The notes below the pieces were generated by a model. That model was not told the origin of the DNA, did not search any database, and saw only the letters and a program-made list of their open reading frames with translations. The translations under genes were made by a program, and so were the position numbers. This document shows positions 1 through 7,022 of a DNA stretch of 14,877 bases, in pieces. This DNA comes from Chloroflexota bacterium (lineage in GTDB: Bacteria > Chloroflexota > Anaerolineae > Aggregatilineales > Aggregatilineaceae). Location of the stretch: assembly GCA_016234525.1 (NCBI GenBank), contig JACRBK010000234.1:1-14877 (forward strand), read 5' to 3'. Positions within the stretch are counted from its first letter, which is position 1. Each line of letters opens with the position of its first letter.

Positions 1-285
1 AGCCGCAAAGTGGTGATTGGTTATCGTGACGCGGAACAGGTCAAGAATGGGTTGGAATGGACGATTGAAGCCGATGGTTGGCTGGTCCACAACGATGGCG
101 CCGCGGCTGACACCCTGTTGGAAGATGGCGAACTGGTCGAACTCACTGTCCCCCTGGCAGCGCTGACTACCCCCTTGGCAGCCAACACCGAATTCACGCT
201 CGAAGTCAAACCCCAGACCGGCGCGGTCATGAACCTGACCCGCACCACCCCGCCCGCCCTGGAAAAGGTGATGGACCTCAACTAA
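1..285 (+). CDS. arlB: Archaellin (archaeal-type flagellin), C-terminal fragment
   Basis: This is the last 94 codons of a gene that begins upstream of the window; the frame is open from base 1 to the TAA at 283-285. The product would be the subunit of the archaellum filament. The C-terminus has the typical archaellin pattern: alternating beta-strand residues, a leucine-glutamate-acidic-glycine-glutamate stretch, then TEFTLEVKPQTGAVMNLTRT followed by TPPAL close to the end, which resembles the conserved 'evkPptGa...i.RttP' ending of archaeal archaellins. The N-terminal class III signal peptide and hydrophobic helix lie outside the window and cannot be checked. Its position just upstream of arlG/F/H/I/J homologues supports the call. 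A bacterial type IV pilin is the main alternative but would not explain the C-terminal motif. Confidence 0.78.
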   Translation, partial: SRKVVIGYRDAEQVKNGLEWTIEADGWLVHNDGAAADTLLEDGELVELTVPLAALTTPLAANTEFTLEVKPQTGAVMNLTRTTPPALEKVMDLN

Positions 286-305
286 TACGCTGATAGAATG
301 TGCAA

Positions 306-354
306 AGTGAGCGGCCCGGCTGTTCTAGGTCGCTCACTACACACTTAGACCTAG
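306..354 (+). ncRNA. Candidate H-type RNA pseudoknot after the archaellin gene
   Basis: Two perfect inverted repeats cross each other here. Stem 1 pairs AGTGAGCG (306-313) with CGCTCACT (331-338). Stem 2 pairs CTAGGTC (325-331) with GACCTAG (348-354), sharing only base 331. The order 5'1-5'2-3'1-3'2 is that of an H-type pseudoknot, with an 11-nt first loop, essentially no gap between the stems, and a third loop of 9 nt (ACACACTTA) rich in A and C. The lengths look sterically possible. It lies 21 nt after the archaellin stop codon and could protect the 3' end of the archaellin message or act as a ligand sensor; neither function is shown. I do not recognise it as a known riboswitch class. Confidence 0.4.
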
Positions 355-366
355 CCAGACCGAGTT

Positions 367-395
367 TTAACACAGCACATGTAACAAAATAAATA
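367..395 (+). promoter_or_regulatory. Possible weak promoter for the assembly operon
   Basis: The AT-rich stretch 365-395 is the only part of the intergenic region resembling a sigma-70 promoter. TTAACA at 367-372 matches five of six bases of the -35 consensus. Seventeen bases later TAAATA (390-395) matches only three of six bases of the -10 consensus. Transcription would begin near 402, inside the upstream arm of the 13-nt complementarity described below, so a transcript from here would lack part of that arm. The match is weak, and readthrough from the archaellin promoter is an equally good explanation. Confidence 0.2.
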
Positions 396-485
396 GGCAC
401 GGCCAAGCCTAACAAAATCATCTCCAGGTCTTAAGGCTCACTATCGAGCCAGGACAACTATCCCCACCATCACTTGGCCGTGCCT
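395..485 (+). promoter_or_regulatory. Candidate antiterminator stem (395-407 with 473-485)
   Basis: AGGCACGGCCAAG at 395-407 is the exact reverse complement of CTTGGCCGTGCCT at 473-485. The second copy fills 13 of the 17 loop bases of the intrinsic terminator at 456-501 and directly abuts that terminator's 3' arm. Between the arms lies a smaller hairpin: GGCTC 435-439 with GAGCC 446-450, extended by GTC 428-430 with GAC 453-455. The 395/473 stem and the terminator stem interleave with no linker between 485 and 486, so both full stems cannot coexist. This is the geometry of a transcription attenuator in which the longer-range stem forms first and blocks the terminator. The pairing is seen directly; the regulatory role is inferred. 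Confidence 0.5.
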
Positions 486-501
486 GGTGGGGATAGTTTT
501 T
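456..501 (+). terminator. Rho-independent terminator or attenuator between archaellin and the arl operon
   Basis: AACTATCCCCACC (456-468) and GGTGGGGATAGTT (486-498) form a perfect 13-bp stem with a 17-nt loop. The stem runs into TTTTT (497-501), its last two bases included. This is a clear intrinsic terminator. It sits upstream of the first assembly gene, so it would separate an abundant archaellin transcript from lower expression of the machinery. Confidence 0.8.
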
Positions 502-504
502 ACA

Positions 505-520
505 CCACTGTCGCCAGTGG
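505..520 (+). other. Short hairpin just upstream of the arlD/E-like ribosome binding site
   Basis: CCACTG (505-510) and CAGTGG (515-520) form a 6-bp stem with a TCGC loop. It ends 8 bases before the Shine-Dalgarno sequence of the next gene. It lacks a T-tract, so it is not a terminator; it could affect translation start or be fortuitous. Confidence 0.3.
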
Positions 521-543
521 CGCCTGGTAAGGAAGGTGGCCCG

Positions 544-1467
544 ATGAACCTCGAACAAAGAGTACAGGCTCTCGAACTGGAATTACAAATCCTGAAAAAT
601 CAGGTACAGGCAACCCTGCTGGATATTCGGGAACAGTTGTTAAACAACACCTATCCAGCACTTCAGGCCGAAAACCCGGCCCCTGTTCAAAGTCCCGCCC
701 CAGCACCCGTGCCACCCACGCCTCAACCAGTGAGGCCGCCCGACAGTGCCAAACCGGACGCGCCCGTGAGTCAAGTGCGTCAGGTTTCCCTAAAAGACAT
801 CCAGACAGATGACGACGACGAACCACAAGACCGCATTCCGACCTATATGCCGTCAGATGCACCTACCACCCCGGCCCGACCGGGTAATGGGGCCGCAAAA
901 TTGTATCCCAACGATCTGCCTGCGCCTGTCCCGATGCGCCGCAGTCCCGCTGAAGATACGCGGAGAAACGGCCCAGCGGACCCTGCTCTAATTCGCCGCG
1001 CTTTGCCTGAGAACAACCGGGTTTCTAATCACCGTCCATTGGGTGCATCCAGACCAGCAGCCAGACCGTTTGTGACCGAAGCTGCCGATGTTCCACCGTT
1101 TATCATCCAGACAGAACTGATCACCGAAGCCGATTGGGCCAGTCTATCGCTGCTCGAAAGTTGGGCCGAGCAGAAAGTGCAGCAGATCGGGGCCAAACAC
1201 ACCAAAGAATTGATCAAAGCTTATGCGGCGCAAGGGCGTTTCGACTCTAAAATGAAAGAGGCGCTTTTGCAACTTGTCACCATCATCAGTTCAGAGGATG
1301 ACCTCCCACTGGCCCCATATACTCCGCCAGCCGATCCACCGAAGCACGGCGCGACCTCTCAGCCGGATGCAGACACTGAGCAGCTCCCCCAGAACTTGAT
1401 TCTGAAATTGATCGCAGGGGTGCAAAACGCTGGTACCAACACCACGCGGAGGAAAAACAATGGATAA
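544..1467 (+). CDS. ArlD/E-like archaellum cytoplasmic protein
   Basis: A 307-residue soluble protein. Residues 2-38 are a heptad-like coiled coil; residues 45-180 are Pro/Ala/Arg-rich and probably disordered; residues about 183-250 form a compact helical region (LITEADWASLSLLESWAEQK, then a tyrosine-containing helix and KMKEALLQLV). That last region fits the archaeal FlaD/E domain pattern, in which a leucine/tryptophan helix is followed by 'YY..GWI...v...L'. In Archaea ArlC/D/E form a cytoplasmic ring at the motor base and link it to chemotaxis through CheF. The ATG at 544 is chosen because GGAAGG stands 7 bases upstream; an earlier in-frame start at 487 would lie inside the terminator stem. 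It is the first gene of the operon and overlaps the next by 8 bases. Similarity is moderate and the middle region is unlike archaeal members, so an unrelated scaffold remains possible. Confidence 0.55.
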   Translation: MNLEQRVQALELELQILKNQVQATLLDIREQLLNNTYPALQAENPAPVQSPAPAPVPPTPQPVRPPDSAKPDAPVSQVRQVSLKDIQTDDDDEPQDRIPTYMPSDAPTTPARPGNGAAKLYPNDLPAPVPMRRSPAEDTRRNGPADPALIRRALPENNRVSNHRPLGASRPAARPFVTEAADVPPFIIQTELITEADWASLSLLESWAEQKVQQIGAKHTKELIKAYAAQGRFDSKMKEALLQLVTIISSEDDLPLAPYTPPADPPKHGATSQPDADTEQLPQNLILKLIAGVQNAGTNTTRRKNNG

Positions 1468-1972
1468 AGTCATCACCACCACCCTGCTGATCATCGTCAG
1501 CATGGTCATGGTCATGGTGCTGTTCAATGTTGCTTACCCCGCCATTGTCGAAGGCGGCGATGCAATATCGAGCATGGCAAACCGGGCCGAAGATCGCATG
1601 AAAACACAGATCACGATCATTCACACCGCCGGAGAGTTAGACAGCAGCGGCGTGTGGCATGATAACAATAACACCGGAGATTTTGAGGTTTTTGTATGGG
1701 TAAAAAATGTCGGCGCGTCTCGGATTATTGCCCTGGATCGCACGGACGTGTTCTTCGGCCCTGACGGTAATTTTACCCGTATTCCACACCAGAGCGTGGC
1801 AGGCGGCGTGCTGCCTTATTGGACAGGCCAGGTAGAAGGTGAAACCGAATGGTCCCCGACGGGAACCGTAAAAATCACCATTCGTTATCCTGATGCGCTG
1901 GCACCGGGTCGTTATTTCGTCAAAGTGACCGTACCTACCGGGGTTTCTGCCGATTATTTTTGGAGCATGTAA
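1460..1972 (+). CDS. arlG: ArlG-like archaellum stator protein
   Basis: A 170-residue protein with one N-terminal membrane helix (residues about 6-28), then a polar helix and a beta-rich domain exposed outside the membrane. RAEDRMKTQITIIHTAGELD followed by FEVFVWVKNVGASRIIALDR matches the ArlG layout: a charged helix, an 'I.I' strand, then 'vyvKNtG...l' and a short 'DvFfgpdG' segment. ArlG in Archaea forms a filament capped by ArlF that tethers the motor to the envelope. GGAGG at 1448-1452 precedes the ATG, and the start overlaps the previous stop. In Archaea arlF usually precedes arlG; here the more ArlG-like gene comes first. The N-terminus shows no class III cleavage site. The assignment between ArlG and ArlF rests on pattern, not alignment. 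Confidence 0.68.
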   Translation: MDKVITTTLLIIVSMVMVMVLFNVAYPAIVEGGDAISSMANRAEDRMKTQITIIHTAGELDSSGVWHDNNNTGDFEVFVWVKNVGASRIIALDRTDVFFGPDGNFTRIPHQSVAGGVLPYWTGQVEGETEWSPTGTVKITIRYPDALAPGRYFVKVTVPTGVSADYFWSM

Positions 1973-1974
1973 CT

Positions 1975-3105
1975 GTGGAAAACGTGCTGGCCGCCTTCTT
2001 GATCATCTTCATCCTGCTGTTCGGAGTGCTCACCCTCTCTGAAACACTCATGTCTACCCAGGATACGCTCCAGGAAACATGGCAGGAAATGCAAACACGG
2101 CAGGACGATCAGGCACGCACCAGCTTGCTGCCCATCGCAGCGCATACCGAAAACATGGGAACCGTCGTGGAATTAACACTGTACAACAATGGATCTGCCC
2201 GGCTGACTGATTTTGATCACTGGGATGCTATTCTGCTCTATTTTGATGCGGGAACGCCGTCAGTTTATCACACCACCTGGCTGCCGTATACCGATCAGGT
2301 TCCTAACGGCGGGGAATGGACCATCGCAGGCATTTACTTGAATACCATGACAGCCGAAATGATTGAGCCGGGCATTTTGAACTCAGGCGAGGACATCGTG
2401 CTGCGGCTGCGGGGAACCGCCCCCATCGGCGAGGGAACAGGCGCGCAGGTAGTCATCTCGACCGCAAACGGCGTTGAAGTTTCATTCGTTTTTACAGCCA
2501 ATTTACTCCCGGTGTTAGAGACGAATGCCGGGCTGACCATCGGCCTGGGAGCCACCGCTGAGATCGGCAGTGGGTTATTGCGCAGCACCGACGGCGATGA
2601 TCTCCCGGCAGACCTGGTATATGTCATCACGACCCCACCGGCTCAGGGAACGCTCAGCCTGGGAGCAACTTTTACCCAGGCGGATATTGATGCAGGCCAG
2701 TTGTCGTATTCTCACACCGGCACTGAGACAGATGGTTTTCAGTTTACGGTCTCTGACGGCAAAGACACGATTGGCCCCTATGCGTTCACCATCACCCCCA
2801 GCGCTCCGCCAGTTCTGGCGGTCAACATCGGACTGACGATGCTAGCGGGAGGCTCAGTGACTATTAATGGCGCGCAGTTACTGACCACCGATGCGGATGA
2901 TTTGCCGAACAGTCTGGTATACAGCGTGACAGCAGCACCAGAGCAAGGCAGATTAAATCTGGGGTCTACATTCACCCAGACAGAGCTTGATGGTGATTTA
3001 TTAGAGTACACCCATACCGGGCTGGGGGATGACAGTTTTCAGTTTGTCGTCTCAGACGGTGAGACACTGATCGGCCCATATAACATGGTGATCTTGGCAC
3101 GCTAA
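1975..3105 (+). CDS. arlF: ArlF-like archaellum stator protein with two cadherin/CSPG-type repeats
   Basis: A 376-residue membrane-anchored exported protein. Residues about 4-22 (VLAAFLIIFILLFGVLTLS) are a membrane helix, followed by a helix to about 45. Residues about 55-175 form a beta-sandwich containing VVELTLYNNGSARLTDFD, like the 'tv.NnGst.L' strand of ArlF, which in Archaea contacts the S-layer and acts as stator. Residues 178-277 and 278-376 are two repeats absent from ordinary ArlF, which is roughly 130-170 residues, so this protein is more than twice the usual size. GTG at 1975 is preferred because GGAG at 1962-1965 precedes it by 9 bases; TTG at 1960 is an in-frame alternative. Only two bases separate it from arlG. 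The extension probably anchors the stator to the bacterial envelope, which is an inference. Confidence 0.65.
   Translation: MENVLAAFLIIFILLFGVLTLSETLMSTQDTLQETWQEMQTRQDDQARTSLLPIAAHTENMGTVVELTLYNNGSARLTDFDHWDAILLYFDAGTPSVYHTTWLPYTDQVPNGGEWTIAGIYLNTMTAEMIEPGILNSGEDIVLRLRGTAPIGEGTGAQVVISTANGVEVSFVFTANLLPVLETNAGLTIGLGATAEIGSGLLRSTDGDDLPADLVYVITTPPAQGTLSLGATFTQADIDAGQLSYSHTGTETDGFQFTVSDGKDTIGPYAFTITPSAPPVLAVNIGLTMLAGGSVTINGAQLLTTDADDLPNSLVYSVTAAPEQGRLNLGSTFTQTELDGDLLEYTHTGLGDDSFQFVVSDGETLIGPYNMVILAR
2506..3102 (+). repeat. Two tandem cadherin/CSPG-like repeats in the ArlF-like protein
   Basis: Two consecutive repeats of about 100 residues encoded by 2506-2805 and 2806-3102. Both follow the same order: PVL..N.GLT, then a strand ending in 'LL.T.D.DDLP..LVY.(I/V)T', 'P.QG.L.LG.TFTQ', a short acidic linker, '(S/E)Y(S/T)HTG', '(D/S)(G/S)FQF.VSDG', and 'IGPY'. 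The conserved D-x-DD and VSDG motifs resemble the CSPG/Cadherin_3-type repeats of extracellular proteins, where acidic residues often bind calcium. The close match between the copies points to internal duplication. Confidence 0.75.
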
Positions 3106-3132
3106 CATGAGACACAGGGAGCACTATCCACG

Positions 3133-3858
3133 ATGAGCGACGAAAAACGCGAAACCAGGGAAGACAGCAGCATCAAGCGCGTCATCTCGTCGGGTAATAC
3201 TGAGTTGGATAGCAAGATGGGCGGCGGGCTGCCGGTCGGGTCGTTGACCTTGATCGAAGGCGCATCGGGCGCGGGAAAATCGGTTCTTTCGCAGCAAATT
3301 ATCTGGGGATCGCTGCACGAGGGATTTACTGTTTCCCTGTTCACCAGTGAAAATTCTGTCAAAAGCCTGGTGAGCCAGATGCAAAGTATTGACCTGGATA
3401 CGATTGACTTTTTACTGATGGGCAAATTTCGAGTGTTCCCTATGCAGTTAGCGCGGCTGGGCGCCCAGGCTCCCTCTAACCTGGTTCGGGCGATGACCCA
3501 AGAGCGCTCCCGTGATATTTTGATTGTGGACTCTTTTACATCAGCTATCGCTCACGCCTCTACCGATCTGCATGTCCTCAGCTTTTTTGAACATTGCAAA
3601 CGGCTGTGCGCCAATGGGAGCACCATCATGATCACGCTGCACGCCCATGCTATCCAGGACGATCTGATTGATGCGCTGCGTTCGATGTGTGACGCGCACC
3701 TGCTGTTACGTTCCGAACAAGACGGGCAGAAGCTGGTCAAGACCTTACAGGTGACCAAGATCAGAGGAGCCGCCAGTGTGACCGGGGCGATTGTAGGGTT
3801 TGACGTTGAGCCGGGGTGGGGGATGCGTGTCATCCCGATTAGTAAGGCGCGAGGGTAA
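3133..3858 (+). CDS. arlH: ArlH, KaiC-like ATPase of the archaellum motor
   Basis: A 241-residue RecA/KaiC-fold protein, close to the usual ArlH length. In Archaea ArlH binds ATP, docks on ArlI and is needed for motor assembly and switching. Walker A is GASGAGKS at residues 43-50, preceded by the KaiC-type lead 'GNTELDSKMGGGLPVGSLTL'. Walker B is ILIVDS at 129-134. The C-terminus VEPGWGMRVIPISKARG matches the typical ArlH ending '.vepG.G..viPiskak'. A purine-rich AGGGAG at 3116-3121 precedes the ATG. It lies directly before arlI, the invariant archaeal order. A stand-alone bacterial KaiC or RadA-like protein is unlikely because of size, ending and context. Confidence 0.9.
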   Translation: MSDEKRETREDSSIKRVISSGNTELDSKMGGGLPVGSLTLIEGASGAGKSVLSQQIIWGSLHEGFTVSLFTSENSVKSLVSQMQSIDLDTIDFLLMGKFRVFPMQLARLGAQAPSNLVRAMTQERSRDILIVDSFTSAIAHASTDLHVLSFFEHCKRLCANGSTIMITLHAHAIQDDLIDALRSMCDAHLLLRSEQDGQKLVKTLQVTKIRGAASVTGAIVGFDVEPGWGMRVIPISKARG

Positions 3859-3863
3859 AAATT

Positions 3864-5558
3864 ATGGCCCAAAACCTGCTGCCCTTCGAAAGCGGCTCGC
3901 CCATTGTTCACAAAGACCGTCAGGCTTTTCTGGCGAGCTTGCCTGGGGCGCTGCGCGAAGCCTGTGAACAGTCGCTCTTTTTGACCGAATATGTGCTGCG
4001 CTTGCCCATTGATCAGATCGGCATCCCACAATTTTATGCCAAGCCGTCACGCAGCCTGAGCGATCTGGATTATTGCAACCTGATTTATCCGATCAAAGAA
4101 GGTTTGTTTGTGCATATCTATCCTGACACCTCTGGCGCGCGGGATCACCATATCGCGATTGAGCCGACAGTGATCGTCGATGTGGCCCCACTGATGGCTG
4201 AGATTGATGAGCGGCTGGTGGCCTGGGCGGATGAGATTGGGCGCATCGAAGACAAAGAAGAGAAAAAAGCGCTGCTGCTGCGTCTGGTTGACAGCATGTG
4301 TGTCGTTGATCCAGCCGCGCCGGGCATCCGCAAAAAGGGCCGCCAGCTCGCCGTGACCGCGCAGGAATTAGAAGGCATCAAGTATCGTATCTTACGCGAC
4401 AAAATCGGCCTGGGCATTTTACAACCGCTTTTGCTTGATCCCTATATTGAAGACATCAGTTGCAGTGGTGTAGGGCATATTTTTGTTGAACATAAAATTT
4501 TTAAGAGCGTACAGTCTTCTGTCTATTTTGCAACCCACGACGAAGTTGATGAATTTGCCGTCTGGTTGGGCGAGTGGATCAAAAGCCCGGTGACGGTGCG
4601 CAACCCCCTGGTGGACGCAGTGCTGCCCGACGGCTCGCGTATCAATATCGTTTATGGACGCGAGATTTCCAAACGTGGCAGCAACTTTACCATTCGTAAG
4701 TTTAGCGGCACGCCGACGAGTGTTCTCGAACTAATCGGTTATGGCACGCTTAATTACATGATGGCCGCTTACCTGTCGCTGATGCTCGAAGAAGGCATGA
4801 ACCTGTTTATGGTAGGGGCGACGGCCTCCGGCAAGACCACCACACTCAACGCGATCAGCACTTTTTTGAAGCCGGACGCCAAGATCGTGACCATTGAGGA
4901 TACGCCAGAAGTGGTTGTCCCTCATAAAAACTGGGTTCAGGAAGTCACCCGGCACATGGGCGCCGAAAATAAAGGCGGCGAAGTGGGCATGTTCGAACTG
5001 CTTAAAGCAGCCCTCCGTCAGCGCCCCGACCGTATTATCGTCGGTGAAATCCGTAGTATCGAAGCCGTGGTGGCCTTTCAGGCGATGCAGACCGGTCACG
5101 GCGTGATGTCCACCTTCCACGCGGCGTCCGTAGAAAAACTGATTCAACGTCTTACGGGCGATCCGATTAACATCCCAAAGACGTATATCGACAACCTGCA
5201 CCTGGCAGTAATTCAGTCAGCGGTGCGCCTGGCCGATGGCCGGACAGCCCGCCGGGTGCTGAGCATCAACGAGATCATCGGGTATGACCCGGTTTCAGAG
5301 AGCTTTTCGTTTCTCGAAGCCTTCCGCTGGAATCCGGCGACAGATGAGTTCGAGTTTCCGGGGTATATGAACAGCTACCTGCTGGAACAACATATCGCGA
5401 TCAAACGTGGCATCCCGCCTCACAAACGGAAAGCCATTTATACCGAAGTCAAACGCCGCGCATCCATCTTTGAAAAATTGCACCAAGAGAAAGGGGTTAC
5501 GGACTTCCATGAGTTCTTCCAAATCCTCGCCGAAGCACGGCGACAAGGTCTCTTTTAA
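3864..5558 (+). CDS. arlI: ArlI, archaellum motor ATPase
   Basis: A 564-residue secretion ATPase of the type II/IV superfamily; it powers filament assembly and rotation from the cytoplasm. Motifs are complete: Walker A GATASGKT (318-325), Asp box IVTIEDTPE (341-349), Walker B with catalytic glutamate IIVGEIR (391-397, E395), and His box TGHGVMSTFH (410-419). The N-terminal 200 residues and the C-terminal part, with SINEIIGYDP and a tail ending in FFQILAEARRQGLF, resemble archaeal ArlI rather than PilB, PilT or TadA. The length fits ArlI, and no zinc-binding cysteine tetrad is present. The start at 3864 has GAGGGT 7 bases upstream and lies 5 bases after arlH. The 3' end overlaps the next gene by about 50 bases. 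Confidence 0.94.
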   Translation: MAQNLLPFESGSPIVHKDRQAFLASLPGALREACEQSLFLTEYVLRLPIDQIGIPQFYAKPSRSLSDLDYCNLIYPIKEGLFVHIYPDTSGARDHHIAIEPTVIVDVAPLMAEIDERLVAWADEIGRIEDKEEKKALLLRLVDSMCVVDPAAPGIRKKGRQLAVTAQELEGIKYRILRDKIGLGILQPLLLDPYIEDISCSGVGHIFVEHKIFKSVQSSVYFATHDEVDEFAVWLGEWIKSPVTVRNPLVDAVLPDGSRINIVYGREISKRGSNFTIRKFSGTPTSVLELIGYGTLNYMMAAYLSLMLEEGMNLFMVGATASGKTTTLNAISTFLKPDAKIVTIEDTPEVVVPHKNWVQEVTRHMGAENKGGEVGMFELLKAALRQRPDRIIVGEIRSIEAVVAFQAMQTGHGVMSTFHAASVEKLIQRLTGDPINIPKTYIDNLHLAVIQSAVRLADGRTARRVLSINEIIGYDPVSESFSFLEAFRWNPATDEFEFPGYMNSYLLEQHIAIKRGIPPHKRKAIYTEVKRRASIFEKLHQEKGVTDFHEFFQILAEARRQGLF

Positions 5559-6996
5559 GGTCGTATCGCCTTTCGATATGTTTTACCAGATCACCTATAT
5601 GTCAGCGATGGCAGCAGCGGGGATCTCGCGGAGTAAAACATTTTTGATCGCGGCGCAGTCTTCATCGACGGCGGCGGAATATTTCGCGGCGATTAACACC
5701 CTGGTCGAAGAATTCCGCTTCGATTATCCCGAAGCCTGCCGCCGCATCGGCGGTAAGGCCAAGTCGGATAATATGCGCAGTTTCCTGCTGCGGCTATCCG
5801 ATGCGCTGCGTTCGGGCGAGCCGCTGGCCGATTTTCTGGCGCGCGAAGCCGAGGTTCAAGGCGTAGACTATGAAAACAAATACGAGCGTAATCTGGAAGC
5901 GCTTAAACAGTGGTCTAATGCCTTTTCATCGATTGTCATCTCGGTAGCGCTGATCGTCATTATCCAGGTGATCTCCTCAATGCTCTATTCGGTCAACAAA
6001 GCCTCAATGACTGGCATGATCGGGGCCGGGCTGTTGATGAGCGGTTTTGGGGCCTGGATTATCTGGCGCTCCGCGCCGCAAGAAGTGATGACCGTCTCCC
6101 TCGCCGAGGGATCGGCAGAGCAGGTTTTGATGCTGCGCTTGTTCAGAACCACTGTGCCGATAGGCATGGCGGTGTGTTCGATGCTGTTTCTGCTGGGGAT
6201 ACCCACCGGCTGGATTTTTATGGCGTTTGCACTCTTTATGCTGCCATTGGGAATCACCAGTTTGAAGTCAGACAAAAAAGTCGGCAAAAAAGACGAGGAA
6301 TTCAGCACGTTTCTGCGTTCAACCGGGGGCATGGCAACTTCGAGCGGCACAACGTTGAAACAGGCGCTCACTAAAATTGACCTGACCTCGTTCCCCACCC
6401 TCCAGGCCGATATTGACCGGCTGAGTACGCGGCTTCAAGCGTTGGTTGAACCAGATATGTGCTGGCACAAGTTTGGTTTGGAAACGGGCAGCAAACTGAT
6501 CAGCGAAGTGATCGATATTTTCTACAGCGCGATCAAGATCGGCGGCGACCCGGAGCGCGTGGGCTACCTGTGCTCACTGTTCACCGCCAAAACATCACAA
6601 CTACGCGCCAAACGAAAGCTGATCGGCGGCACATTTGCCGGTCTGACCACCGTGATGCAAACCGTTGTCGCCGGGATTATGGTGTTTGTGCTGTCTATCG
6701 TCACCAGCTTCGCCCACCTGGTCGAAACACTGATGCCGACCAGTGAGGCCGCTGTTGATGGACAGTCATCGATGAACATGAGTTTGATCAACCTGACAGC
6801 GAGCGATATTCAGTTTCTTTCGATGTTGACGATTATGATGATTGTGTCTCTCGCAGTGGTAGGCGCCGCCGCCATTATCTTCAGCGATGGCGGGACCAAA
6901 CTCAAAGTCTCGTTTTATCTGGCAATATCTATGTTTGTTTCGGGCCTGAGTTTCCTGTTTGTTCCGGGCATGGTACAGGGCATTCTAAAAGCGTAA
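5509..6996 (+). CDS. arlJ: ArlJ, archaellum membrane platform protein
   Basis: A 495-residue polytopic membrane protein with two T2SF-type cytoplasmic regions, the platform on which ArlI acts. Residues about 30-137 form the first cytoplasmic domain (helical, containing LLRLSDALRSGEPLADFLAR). Predicted membrane helices lie near 138-162, 168-187, 216-249 (two), 376-404, 435-457 and 465-487, with a second cytoplasmic domain between about 255 and 375 (STGGMATSSGTTLKQAL, IKIGGDPERVGYL). This matches ArlJ more than PilC, which has three helices. The start is uncertain: ATG 5509 is chosen (AAGGGG at 5491-5496), giving about 50 bases of overlap with arlI. ATG 5578 would avoid the overlap, and GTG 5407 would add a basic, low-complexity leader encoded within arlI and seems wrong. 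Confidence 0.9.
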   Translation: MSSSKSSPKHGDKVSFKVVSPFDMFYQITYMSAMAAAGISRSKTFLIAAQSSSTAAEYFAAINTLVEEFRFDYPEACRRIGGKAKSDNMRSFLLRLSDALRSGEPLADFLAREAEVQGVDYENKYERNLEALKQWSNAFSSIVISVALIVIIQVISSMLYSVNKASMTGMIGAGLLMSGFGAWIIWRSAPQEVMTVSLAEGSAEQVLMLRLFRTTVPIGMAVCSMLFLLGIPTGWIFMAFALFMLPLGITSLKSDKKVGKKDEEFSTFLRSTGGMATSSGTTLKQALTKIDLTSFPTLQADIDRLSTRLQALVEPDMCWHKFGLETGSKLISEVIDIFYSAIKIGGDPERVGYLCSLFTAKTSQLRAKRKLIGGTFAGLTTVMQTVVAGIMVFVLSIVTSFAHLVETLMPTSEAAVDGQSSMNMSLINLTASDIQFLSMLTIMMIVSLAVVGAAAIIFSDGGTKLKVSFYLAISMFVSGLSFLFVPGMVQGILKA

Positions 6997-7022
6997 GTAA
7001 GGGATAGGATGAAGGTGCAGCC

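Noticed and set aside
487..543. Upstream extension of the first operon gene to a start at 487
   Set aside because: It would begin inside the terminator stem, and the ATG at 544 has a good Shine-Dalgarno sequence.
3552..4031. Minus-strand open frame of 159 codons across the arlH-arlI junction
   Set aside because: It is antisense to two strongly supported genes and shows no recognisable motif.
4731..5201. Minus-strand open frame of 156 codons inside arlI
   Set aside because: It is a shadow of the ATPase gene; its histidine-rich composition comes from reading the codons in reverse.
5407..5508. GTG start at 5407 for arlJ
   Set aside because: It would add 34 basic residues fully encoded within arlI, with no family resemblance; ATG 5509 or 5578 is more plausible.
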